DNA of 64,000 nucleotides from Amoebophrya sp. A120. Its lineage: Eukaryota > Sar > Dinophyceae > Syndiniales > Amoebophryaceae. Positions 12,401 through 21,860 of the stretch are shown piece after piece. The stretch covers positions 4,272,518 through 4,336,517 of the forward strand of contig CAJINV010000004.1 of the NCBI GenBank assembly GCA_905178155.1, given 5' to 3'. A program made the position numbers and the translations under genes. Numbering within the stretch: the first letter of the stretch is position 1; each line of letters opens with the position of its first letter. The notes below the pieces were generated by a model. The model ran no database searches and was not told the DNA's origin. It worked only from the letters and a program-made list of their open reading frames with translations.

Positions 12401-15400
12401 TTCCGCGGACAGTCTGACTGCCGCGATCGTCGAGGGCCCGCGGGGCCCGAGTCAGCGCAGTCTAGGGAGCGAGGCCGCGCGCGCCGCAATGGAAATTTTA
12501 GATGGCGTGAACCTCGGGGCGTATGCGGGGGTGGCGAGGGCAAGCAGCACTGCTGAAAATATCAATAGCGGCGCACCAAAAGGAATAGGTGCTGAAGAGC
12601 AACAGCAGGAGGACAATGCTCTTGCGGGACGGACATCTACTACTTCTCGACCCTCCAGCAAGCGCAGTAAAAATTCCGGCTTCACTACGCAAGATATGCC
12701 CGAAGATCTTGACTACACCACCAGGAAGAGCAAGACTTCCTCGAGAGGCACCAGGGGCGCTGGCTCTGAAGTGAAGTACAATGACGTAGTGACCAGCCCG
12801 GAGGAGGCACCAGAGCAGTCTTCGGACGAGCAGCAAGTAAAAACGCGAGAAATAAAATCGTCGAGGGTGAAATCTGGGGAGCCGGGGGAAGAAGAGAAAG
12901 AGAGTTTTTACAACCCATATCGCAAGAAAAAAGTAGTACAGTCACACATTGTGTTGCAGGAACCGCAAGACAGACAACCTTTGTCATGCAGGAAATGCTT
13001 GCGAGCCTCGTTTCCTACATATTCCCCCTTATGATCTTTGCATTACTATACAAGTTTTCTCTTCCACACAGAGAGAATTTGTGATGCAGAAACTTCAACG
13101 AATGTGTAACTGTAACACTTTTTTCTTGTGATAACCCACTAAAGAAGAAGAGTAAAACTTCCTCCCGAGGAACGTATGCATTGCAAAAGTGTCTGGGTCT
13201 GGAAGAATGCAACTTGTGATGCTGCATTTGGATGTTTACAAAATTTGTGTTGCATGAGCAGCAAAAGGAATCTATTTTTTGCTACGCGGAGAGGGCATTT
13301 GTAATGCGGAATAGGCTTCAAGAACCCCACAGGAGTCCTGTGATGCTAGGGCATGCATCACAGACGTCATGGCTCATGCACGCCGTGCATGACAAGTCTC
13401 AGAATCTTCCAGACCCAGACACTTTTACATTTGATAGAACGCGAGGAGGTTCGAAAGTCCCCTTCGCCGACGTGGCAAGTAGTTCAGACGAACCCAGTAA
13501 GCGACAGACGAGGCAATCCGACACTGCTGTTCCTCGTCGTCGTGCTGGGAGTAGTTCAACAGCTTCGGAGAAAAAACAAGACTCTGAAGACTTTGTCCCA
13601 GCAGCGGATAAGAAGAGCAAGACTTCTTCCAGGGGGACCCGCGGTGGTTCTGACGTGCGGTACGGGGACGTCGATAGTGTCGCTTTGGACGTGGACCACG
13701 ACAAGAACTCGGGAGTAGAGCAGGAGTACGCTCCTGGCACAACGCCGCTGCAAAGTGACGACCCGCGGTCTTCGTCAGACAAGTTTTTCACGGGTCTGAG
13801 CAATCCGATGCTGTCAACATCCGTTGAGCAGCAAGAGGACGGGGGGAAGTCTTCACAGAAAAAATCCTCGAAAATCTCATCTTCTTCGAGGATCGAAAAA
13901 TCCTCTAGATCCGGCAGTTCCAGTTCCAAAAAGGCTGAAAATCAAAATTCAGCAAATGCTGCAGCTACTTCATCGTCAAGGATCTCCCATCACGACGTGT
14001 CTGATTCGGAGGCGCAGCAGCATCTCATGGATGAAATCAGGAGCACCGGCGTTATCGGCTTCGACGGCACCACGCTCGATAACAAGAAGAGCGAAACCAA
14101 CCGAGATAAATATGGACAACTACTTCCTGACAGTTCTTCTCCGCAAAGTGGGCAGACGGAGTTTCTCACAGCCTTGAGCCACGACGACGAAGCTGCCGCT
14201 GTTGATCAAGGCGAAGAGAGTCAAAGACCTGGGAGTGCCAACAGCAACATAAGGATGCCATCGAGTTCTTTCTCCAAGAAAAGTTCCAAAATTTCCACGC
14301 AACAAGACCAATACCAAAACCTCGCTGAAGACGCCAATTTACACGAGTCGACGGATATCCTGCACCATGATGTTTCGGAGGACGAAGCCAAGTCGCATTT
14401 GATGAAAACCATCATGAGCATGAACACAATCAACCTCGACGGCACGACGCAGGACAAGGATACGACGGTAAGAATTTCCCAGAAAAATTCGTTGATCCAA
14501 GAGGTGGATGAAGTAGAGAAGAAATCCAGCCGAGAACAAGAGTCGACCGCTTCACGGGGTAGTGGTACGTCGAAGGAGAACGAGAGTAGTACCAAGGACG
14601 CCGAAGAACTGCACAAATCGACGAAAATTTTGCACCCGGACGACGTGTCGGAAGAGGAAGCGAAGGATCACTTGATGAAGACCATTATGTCCATGGGGAC
14701 AGTGACCTTCGATGGTGGAATCTCGCAACCGAAAGAAGAACCAGAAGAACCAGCGCATGACATGGTGAATCTGACGCCGTTGGAGAAGGACGCGAGCCGA
14801 GGGAGCCTGCTGAACGACGACAGATCTTCTGGGAAGAGGTCGTCTGGATCCGGACCTTCGCAGGCGAGCAATGCCACAAATGCCGTATCGCAGCAAAGAG
14901 GAATGGACACGAGAGGCATGCTGTTGACGTCGTCCCAGAAAGGCACAAGTGGCACACAAGATCTGGACAACATCACTGCGGGCATCATGGAAGACGAAGC
15001 GAATAAAAGTTCCTCTGCCCCCGATCTGCACCTCCACGCCGATCAGCTTATGAAGCAGAGTGTGATTGCGGAGAACATGAAAAGCAGGATTTCCAAACAC
15101 AATGTAACGGAGGAAGAGGCGAAAGATCATTTGATGGATGAGATTCTCTCAATAGGCGTCGTCAACCACGACGGAACCAGCGGTTTTCGGGAAGACCATA
15201 TTGTACTGGAAAAACAACCGACGCAGGGACTGGTGGAGGCTACAGTTGAAAGCGGGGGCGGCTCCTCGAACTTGGCGGAGGAGTCCCTCTCTGTCTCTGT
15301 CGCTTCTCCGTCTGCTCGTGGTGCAGGAGGTCCCTCGGGATTAGAAGAAAGTGCCTTTTCTCAAGTAGAGAGCGCCGCAAACAACACGGTGAAGATCCAC

Positions 15401-16354
15401 GCACCTGTCATCCCACCGACTAGCGGCCTGAAGAGCAGCAGTCAAGAAAGACTACTGCCTTCCTCCGGCGAAATCATTCAGCAGTCGTCAAGTGAGTTGA
15501 AGACAAAAGATCTTTCCTACAATGTCCCGTCAGGCTCGGACGATTTGACGCAAGTGAAGCTGCGTAGCGACAAAGCGGAACCAACGGCGGTGCCAATGCA
15601 CTACAGCTCGCAGTTTGAGACCTTAAGTAAAAATGATCCACCCTCAGGAGAACCCCAACAAACACCAGAACAGAGAATATCCAGCGAAGATAAGAAGAGC
15701 GTGAAGAAATCGCGCCGTTCCTCCGGCGTTGACGGTTCCGTGAGTGAGAAGGCGGGGATGTTCGCAGCAAAGGCGCTGGACATTGACGAGCACGAACAGC
15801 CCGGCGCACCGGGGGAGAACGTTGATAACACGAGGTCGTCCGCTGCCGAACTGACTAGAGAAGGAGAACATCAGTCTTCACAGAACACTAACGAGGATGG
15901 TTCATCACCTGATCAATACCCCGGGCCGTCAGATCCGAGGATTCCCAATCGGTACTCGCACGTGCGCGGCGCCGGGGGTCAACAAGCACAAAGTGAAATG
16001 TCGAATGTTTCTCTCCGGGCCAATAATACCGTCAACGTTTTCAAATCGGAGGACATGGCCGCACCAAACGAAAGGACGACCGGGTTTCGCTCGGTAGGGG
16101 CGTCATTAAAGTCCGAGAGGTCAGATAGCGAGAGCCCATCGAATGATCCCGAAAAAAGAGGTCCTCGAGACACCGACGCTACGGCGGCCTGGGGCCAGGG
16201 CAGTCGCGCCACCATGCGCGACGGGCCAAGTGAGATCGTTCGGCCGAGCCAGGCGTTGCCCGGAGCTGCAGGGAAGAAAAAGAGAAAACCAGACAGACAC
16301 GCGACCATGGCCGGTGGACAGACGGAAAGTAGCAGCAACGAGCAGGAGTTGTAG
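3401..16354 (+). CDS. Giant low-complexity protein with 31-residue repeats (about 3915 aa)
   Basis: Exons 3401-6483, 6769-6843, 7111-10269, 10436-12917, 13139-13174 and 13442-16354 total 11748 nt and keep one frame when five introners are removed with one 5-bp flank each. The first ATG of the frame was taken as start. No catalytic family is recognised. Exon 1 has a compact segment near FDFEFYQQTLPHAPVPAWIP. Exon 3 has a longer folded-looking block (7740-8720, with HPETGEKLKRP and FLPKKAPRINSRLFTFRRDM) and charged helices near 9300-9800. The rest is Ser/Lys/Arg/Glu-rich and probably disordered. A motif of form I-x-H-x-D-V-S-x-x-E-A-x-x-H-L-M occurs four times in the last exon, with a weaker relative near 11260. 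A KSKTSSRGTRG motif occurs three times. A structural, perhaps cytoskeletal or scaffold, role is only a guess. Confidence 0.75.
6484..6763 (+). mobile_element. Family-D introner
   Basis: D-type termini (TATCGTATTTAAAAACG at left, a TATCCTGAGCAAAAACG-like inverted right end). Perfect 5-bp duplication CACCA at 6479-6483 and 6764-6768. Excision gives GAG CAC CAG ATG (EHQM). Same orientation as 43348-43626. Confidence 0.85.
6844..7105 (+). mobile_element. Family-A introner
   Basis: Termini TATCAAATGCAAAAATGTCT, inverted at right, with core GTCTGGGTCTGGAAG. Flanks TCCGC and GGGAC do not match, yet removing the element and the next 5 bp keeps the frame (TSAAPQELE). Forward A orientation. Confidence 0.8.
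10270..10430. mobile_element. Family-H introner
   Basis: Termini TATCACAGGAAAAAGTGTTA, perfectly inverted at right and extending into GTTAACGTTAAC. Perfect duplication GGCCA. Excision joins LLSG to QGELIS in frame. Confidence 0.85.
11260..11340 (+). repeat. Degenerate copy of the 31-residue protein repeat
   Basis: Encodes DDSEAKQKLLEHLNSLGEVN then SDG, matching the E-A-x-x-x-L spacing and the terminal DG of the four clearer copies downstream. Confidence 0.5.
12918..13133. mobile_element. Family-H introner, diverged
   Basis: Left TATCGCAAGAAAAAAGTAGT and inverted right TATCACAAGAAAAAAGTGTT. Perfect duplication ACCCA. Excision joins SFYNP to LKKKSK. The interior is diverged from the 10270 copy and 55 bp longer. 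Confidence 0.85.
13175..13436 (+). mobile_element. Family-A introner
   Basis: Perfect duplication GAACG. Excision joins SSRGT to RGGSKV, which restores the KSKTSSRGTRG repeat. That repeat context is independent support for the splice point. Forward A orientation; same 262-bp length as 6844 and 28690. Confidence 0.9.
13981..14076 (+). repeat. 31-residue protein repeat, copy 1
   Basis: Encodes ISHHDVSDSEAQQHLMDEIR followed by STGVIGFDGTT. The motif is I-x-H-x-D-V-S then E-A-x-x-H-L-M then I-x-S-x-G-x-V or I-x-x-D-G-T. Confidence 0.8.
14356..14449 (+). repeat. 31-residue protein repeat, copy 2
   Basis: Encodes ILHHDVSEDEAKSHLMKTIM followed by SMNTINLDGTT. Preceded, as in copy 3, by a similar S-T-x-I lead-in (HESTDILHHD versus HKSTKILHPD). 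Confidence 0.8.
14627..14719 (+). repeat. 31-residue protein repeat, copy 3
   Basis: Encodes ILHPDDVSEEEAKDHLMKTI followed by MSMGTVTFDGG. One extra residue before DVS compared with copy 2. Confidence 0.8.
15089..15181 (+). repeat. 31-residue protein repeat, copy 4
   Basis: Encodes ISKHNVTEEEAKDHLMDEIL followed by SIGVVNHDGTS. Conserved E-A-K-D-H-L-M core. Confidence 0.8.
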
Positions 16355-17432
16355 TGAGAACAGCGTCTGACCACGACTGTTTTGTAGGGTTTCGCTTTCG
16401 CACCATTTGCTCTTGTTGTACTAAATGTAGCTTACTTATTTAATTTTTCAGTATCAAATATTTTTCGACGCGAGTTTTCATTCTGATTCACATTAAAGCA
16501 TGAACACTTTCTCCAATATATCCAGACAATGTTATTGTCAATGTGTACGGCGAAGATTGTTTCTCATTCGCCAGCATCTTTTTTTCGTTGCGTTAGAGCG
16601 ATCCCCAAAATGCAACGAATTCGTCCATAATTCCTAAGTTCAACTAATTTCATTCCCGTACCGGTGACAGAACCAGAAAAACGTATATTTCGCCGAAAAT
16701 GAAAAATTATGTGATTCCCGACGCTTCAACTACACGTGTATCAAAAATCAATGTTGATACGTCGAGTCGCAGAAGATGAACTGAGCGATGGAGGTCTTGC
16801 ATAGTGTTCTAGCAGGAGCCGAGCCGGTGCTTCGACTCCATTTTTCTTCTGTGTCCGTATCTGGCGGCGTGTTGGTCCTTCTCTCTTGCTTGTTGTTTTT
16901 CGAAAGTGCCGTGCGCCGAATATCGGGTGTTGAGATTTTACAACTGAGTAGAACTACATTTACAATGTATCATGAGTGTCAGCGAAGATGCAGCACTTGG
17001 TATTGGTGAAGTGCGTCAGTGCGTTTTGGTTTTTTGAACTTGTGGAGGTGGACTTTTCTGCAAGTTAATTTTCGGAACGCAAGTGCTGCGCTTCAATTGA
17101 AAGAGCAAGAGCAAGCACATCAGGGCGTGGGCGGAAACTGGTGCTGCTGTATAGTAATTCTGCGCGGCGCAACACTTTTTTTTAGAACAGCAAGGAGTGA
17201 GAAGTCGTCGTGCTAGATTAGCTTTATCCATTTTGAACCTCCTAGTAGTGCTATTCGGCGATTTTTTACAAGTGAGCAGCATAATCAGAGCACGAAGTAG
17301 ACCCTTTTGTATAATACCGAAGAACAATGCCTAATCAAGCCTAGCACTGGCGCGGGGAGGAATTCCGTCCTGCCTGCGGCAGAAAAAACCAGCTTTTCCC
17401 GCGCTGCGGCTAAAGGAGCAACGCTGATCTAG
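16355..17432. other. Intergenic, 1.08 kb
   Basis: AT-rich spacer between the giant gene and calcineurin B. Short open frames only; no introner termini, no RNA gene and no convincing exon seen. Confidence 0.5.
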
Positions 17433-19807
17433 ATGGGCAACTCGGCAAATGCGTCGGCCTTGTCACGGGATGACATCCACGGCATCGCCAGCTTCGGCGA
17501 AAGGGACATAAAACGCCTCTACAACCGCTTTCGGGCACTGGACAGTGACGGCAGCGGGTAGAAATATCCTGCTCAAAGAAGTTCTGCCTGCGTATGGTTT
17601 TTGATGGTCGTCTTTATGGGGACTAAAATCAAGGTGGGAGGATCGAAGTCGTCTCTATACAGATTCAGATTGTGGTGACCACGCTGTTTTATTCTGACAA
17701 ACTGGGTACTATTTCTATTTGCTTCATCTAGCAAACCAAAAAACCTCCACAGGCAGCTCGATCCCGCGGAGATTTTTTCTGTCGCCGAACTGAACGAAAA
17801 TCCGCTGGTGCAACGAGTAATAAACGTATTCGATGCGGTATGACAGTGCACAACTCCCCCTCCTCCTCATTTGTCATGCAAAATACCCAATCCCCCCGCT
17901 GCCTCCTGGCACTGTTTGCATGACGAGTTCTGGTAGCCCAAATAGTACTGCACTCCAGTGAAGATTTGTCATGCAAAACCGACATTCTCGCTGATGCCTG
18001 TATTGCCTTATTGGGGCGACTTGCTGTGGTAGCGCTCGGCTTTTGTATGTTGAGGTCGCCGAAAGTGCTTCCTCGCCCACCCCCCGGGGAGGGGATCCTT
18101 GACCTGTGGCGCTGGGTGCGGGTGTCCACTACATGATGATGATGATTGCCGTTCATGCTATACAACTGAGGGGGTGCAGGGGGGGTTGTGCACTGTCATA
18201 TGCGGATAACAGCGGTAGCGTTTCCTTCATCGAGTTTCTCGTCGGATTGGCAAAACTAGCAGCCGGGACGAGCGAAGAACACAAATTGAACTTTGCGTTC
18301 AACATCTACGACGTATAAAATCTTCAAAATGACAGAGTTTCTTCATCTCTTTGTCTATTGTTGATTTGTTTACACAAGAACGACTCTGTAAATGTTTCTA
18401 TTTGCTCCTGCGAGCGCGTCTTTGTTCTCTGTCTGCTTTCTTTTGGACCACAAATAGCTTGACTGCAAGAGCGGTCGCGGGTGGAGCTATTTGCATTTTC
18501 CTGCCAGTTTTAATATTAACAATCAACATAGGTGGCGAGGAACACGAATCACTCATTCTATCAGGTAAACAAGGATGGCTTCATATCAAACGGGGACCTG
18601 TTCCAAGTCATGAAAATGATGGTCGGCGATAACCTTACACAAGAACAGCTCCAACAGCTTGTGGATCGGCAGATGGTACTATGAAATGAAATATGCGGCC
18701 GTGGTGTCTCCGATACCTCTCGTGGTTGCATGTTTTTTGTTGAGCAGGCAGCTGATGTGAAGTAGATTCTTTCCGTCGCACAAAAAAGTACTAGTGACAC
18801 CAGGGAGGCTAGCAATCACGTATTGTCGCTGAGTCATCATCTACATCTTCTAGTTCTAACTACAGCAGCACAAATTTATATGTAGTGAGGTCACCGAACG
18901 GTTCTAACCAGGGAGTTTTTTTGACAGCTACCCTGAAAAACGACCGGCAGTTTTCAATCGGCCGGAAGTGTTTTTGCACATGAAAAGTTTCCATTTATCA
19001 ATCGGCCGGGGCTTTGATAGCAAACAAGCCCGGGCGGATTCTATCGGTTCCCGATTGATAAAACGACGCAGGGGAGCCGGCAAAAAGGGCGCCCTTCCGA
19101 GACGCCCGGCGCACCTATTTCCGTCGATTTGGGGCGCCCAAAAAGTGGCGCCAAGAAAATGCAAAGCAGACAAAAACCGTGAATCCGCATGGTATGGGCC
19201 GTATTTTGGCCCACTTTTGGAGGTCGCAAAGCCGGCCACCAAAAGCGGGCATTTGTAATGCGGAGAGCAGGGCAAAAAGTGCGACTTTCCAACAAAAAAA
19301 ATGAAAAAATGCGAAGGCCGCCAAAGTCTGTGAGCTAACCCGCATGCTACGGGCCCGATTTGGGGCGCCCAAGGGGCCGGCCCTGGCGGAGGCCCTTGGG
19401 GGGCCATAGCATGCGGGAAAGTGTTTCGATTCAGGAGGCGGCAGCGGCGCGGCTTTTCAACAAAAAAAACCAAAGGACGCAAATCCCGCCAAAAGCAGCA
19501 TGCCAACCCGCATGCTATGGGCCCGATTTGGGGGGCCCACAGGGCCGACCCTGGCGGAGGCCCTTGTGGGGCCATAGCGTGCGGGAGAGCGTCTCTACTC
19601 TGAAAAGAGCAAAAAGACCCGGCGTCGTCCAGTCAAAAAGACCCCGCGTGACCTCACTACCCCCGCCTCGGCGGCTATATTTGGTAACTCAATTCTTCTG
19701 TTCAGGTCCAAGCCGATAAAGATTACGACGGCAAGCTCTCCTACGAAGAATTCAAGGCAGCGGTGAAGAACATAGGAATAGCAGAGCAACTGTCGCTGAA
19801 GATCTAG
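17433..19807 (+). CDS. CNB1: Calcineurin subunit B (regulatory, EF-hand)
   Basis: Exons 17433-17557, 17753-17838, 18206-18312, 18565-18675 and 19706-19807 give 176 aa, close to the usual 170 or so. Calcineurin B binds Ca2+ and activates the calcineurin A phosphatase. The N-terminal MGNSANAS fits the N-myristoylation signal of the family. Four EF-hand loops are visible: D37-E48, D69-E80, D106-D117 and D147-E158. The family-typical [20 protein letters not shown] and [18 protein letters not shown] stretches are clear. Loop 3 ends in Asp rather than the usual Glu, which can favour Mg2+. Introns 1, 3 and 4 are GT-AG; intron 2 is a family-C introner splitting EF-hand loop 2 after Ala70. Intron 4 holds a GC-rich repeat insert. 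Confidence 0.93.
17839..18200. mobile_element. Family-C introner with nested insertion
   Basis: Termini TATGACAGTGCACAACTCCC, inverted at right. Perfect duplication TGCGG. Excision restores DADNSG in EF-hand loop 2. At 362 bp it is about 140 bp longer than other C copies because of an insertion at 18008-18150. Confidence 0.92.
18008..18150. mobile_element. 143-bp insertion inside introner, ATTGCC duplicated
   Basis: Relative to the C introner at 25721, extra sequence sits between ATTGCC at 18002-18007 and a second ATTGCC at 18145-18150, just before CGTTCATGCTA or its equivalent. A 6-bp direct repeat at both edges suggests a secondary insertion. Confidence 0.55.
18882..19660. mobile_element. 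GC-rich insert in calcineurin B intron 4
   Basis: A GC-rich block inside an otherwise AT-rich GT-AG intron, bounded by a perfect 13-bp inverted repeat GTAGTGAGGTCAC (18882-18894 and complement at 19648-19660). It contains the tandem repeat described separately. No target duplication was found at these exact edges, so element status is tentative. Confidence 0.5.
19335..19600. repeat. Tandem repeat of about 165 bp, two copies plus a remnant
   Basis: Units begin ACCCGCATGCTACGGGCCCG (about 19338) and ACCCGCATGCTATGGGCCCG (about 19504) and share CCTGGCGGAGGCCCTTG, GGGGCCATAGC and GCGGGA. A more diverged unit lies near 19181-19260 (CCGCATGGTATGGGCCG). Confidence 0.8.
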
Positions 19808-19945
19808 CTGTGACAGTACGGTTGTTGACGCGGAGTAGCAGGACAAGTGCTGAAGAAGATTCTCCGTTGCAGTAGCGTCGAGCGAGCTGCAGCTACGGGA
19901 AGTAGAACTGGGCTCTGACGTTGGTCCGTCGTCTACACCACAGAA

Positions 19946-21537
19946 TATGGCGCGCTTAAAGTCGCGTTTTCAAAAGTCATAGTTTTTTTTTTTTGCTAGT
20001 CTTCAGGCACTGGCGCCGATTTTAATGCCCTGCCGATATGAGAATAGGGTCGCCCGAGCTGGCGCGCATAAATGCGATAGCACTGAGCCCCAGGAAGGCA
20101 ATTCGGACGGCGCGCAAAAGAATGCCTCGCCGCGATCCTTCGCGGCGCATTCCGCGATGCAATTTCGAAAACCCCGGGGCCGCTTCGCCTCCCCCCGCCG
20201 CCCAAAGTTCTGAGCAAAGGAAAGGCGACGCGTCGCGGCTTAATAGCCGAGCCCCGCCACAATCTGGCGCACTTGCATGAAGTCCCACCGAGGCCCGGAA
20301 AGGCCCGGCCGCCCCACATGCGCCGCTCAGCTTGGTTCTGCTTGTCAGCCGGGCGCTGTGGCCTGCATGAGGGCGGATACCAATGCCGCCACGCGCCCCA
20401 CCGGCAAGATGCGCCTCGCGGCCGCCTCATGAGCCAGGCGCGCCGGCAAGGCGAGGCCGGCCCCTTCGTGGCGGGCCGCAGAAGGCCACGGCGGCGACGC
20501 CCTTTCAACAGGAAGCGCGCAGCCGCCGGCTGCGCCAAGTAGCGGCTGCGCCTTCCGTTCGGCGAATATTCCGAATGCCGCCAAGCAACCGGCGAAGGAC
20601 CAATATGCCAGCAAGCCACCCCAATCGACCCGGGGCCCGAGATTATGTGGCCCCGACGACCTTTGCTGGTGTCCTTCCGGGGCAACCTCCGCCGGCCCCA
20701 TTCCGGAGGCCTCTTCAGAGGCCTCCTTGGGGGGCCTAGTTAGCTCGGGATTGCATGAAATCCAGGGGGGGTGATCCGGAGGCCATTCGGGCCGCCATTG
20801 TGGCCCACCAAGGGTTGCCTCAAAGGCCTCCGAAAGCGGCCCCAATGAGAAGGCTTCAGAATGGCACTTCGAATGGGCGCCCAATTTGGGGCGTTGGCGA
20901 GCCGGGGCTTGAAGGGGGGCTTTTTAGGCCAGCGGCCCTGGCTGGTTCGGGCGGGCGGGGCGGTTCGGAGGGATTCTGGGGCGGCCTAGCCTTGGGGCCG
21001 CGCCTCCGATGCTAGACCACAGGGGCCGCGCCACAACAGGGAAAACACCGCACGCGCGGCAGCAGCCTGTCTCGGCGGGGAGGCGCGGCAAGGGCCTTGC
21101 CGCGGTTGGAAGGCGTCCAAAATAGTAAAGGCGCGAGGGGTGGCGCGGTCACTAGGTCTGTAGTTACGGCTGCCGGGAGGCCAGCGTGGTGGCGCCGTTG
21201 TGGGGCCGCAGCGATGCAAGCTGAGGCAACAGGCGCAGCGCCCGCGGCCTTGCGCTTCGAGTGTCGCTTCACTTCCGGGGGTGCGGCGAGATGTGAAAAT
21301 GGATTCCGAGCATTTGCTGGCAAGCTTGCTAAAGGCGGCAGTAGCGTCGCGGCGTCCAGCCTCCCGACGGTGCCAATTCTGGCGCATGGCAAAGATTTCT
21401 TTGCGACACACCCAAGGCAAGGCGTGCGGCGTTTCGCCTACCGGCATTTAACTGAACTACCCGCGTGCCCAGTTTTTGTGCCACCTTTCAAAAAAAAAAA
21501 CTATGACTTTTAAAAACGCGACTTTAAGCGCGCCATA
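19946..21537. mobile_element. 1.59-kb GC-rich TIR element
   Basis: Left end TATGGCGCGCTTAAAGTCGC is matched by an inverted copy at the right end for about 48 bp, continuing into AAAAGTCATAG and an oligo-T/A tract. Flanked on both sides by CAGAA, a perfect 5-bp direct repeat. The body is far more GC-rich than its surroundings. Several long open frames exist because of GC content, none resembling a transposase. Best read as a non-autonomous element that carries unknown GC-rich cargo. It occupies most of the calcineurin B to next-gene interval (19808-21860). Confidence 0.75.
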
Positions 21538-21860
21538 CAGAAGTCCACCTGTGCAATAGATGATGCTGGTCAGCTACAAAGCTAGACCCGGAGCTTCTTC
21601 TTCAGGCGTGGTCCAGCATCGGTGGTCTCAAGGAGCTGCCCGCTGCCACAGTTGCGGCTACAACTGTAGAAGTAAACCTGCTGCAGTGTGCTACTTTCAG
21701 CAAAAAATCCTGTCCTTGACTGCTCATCCAGCAGTCTGCCTTTGAAAGGTTCCGAGTTCTGTGCAGCCATCGCTCGCGCCGCTGTAGACAAAGGACTTCA
21801 TTTCTACAGTCCTCCCAGTCCATTTTGTTAGGCTGAAAATTGACGCACTGCAGTAGAAGC

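Noticed and set aside
18351-18563. Open frame at 18351-18632 upstream of calcineurin B exon 4
   Set aside because: This part is the GT-AG intron; calcineurin B homology resumes at 18565.
19996-21513. Open frames of 138-229 codons in the GC-rich element
   Set aside because: Composition-driven; no transposase or other family signature in any frame.
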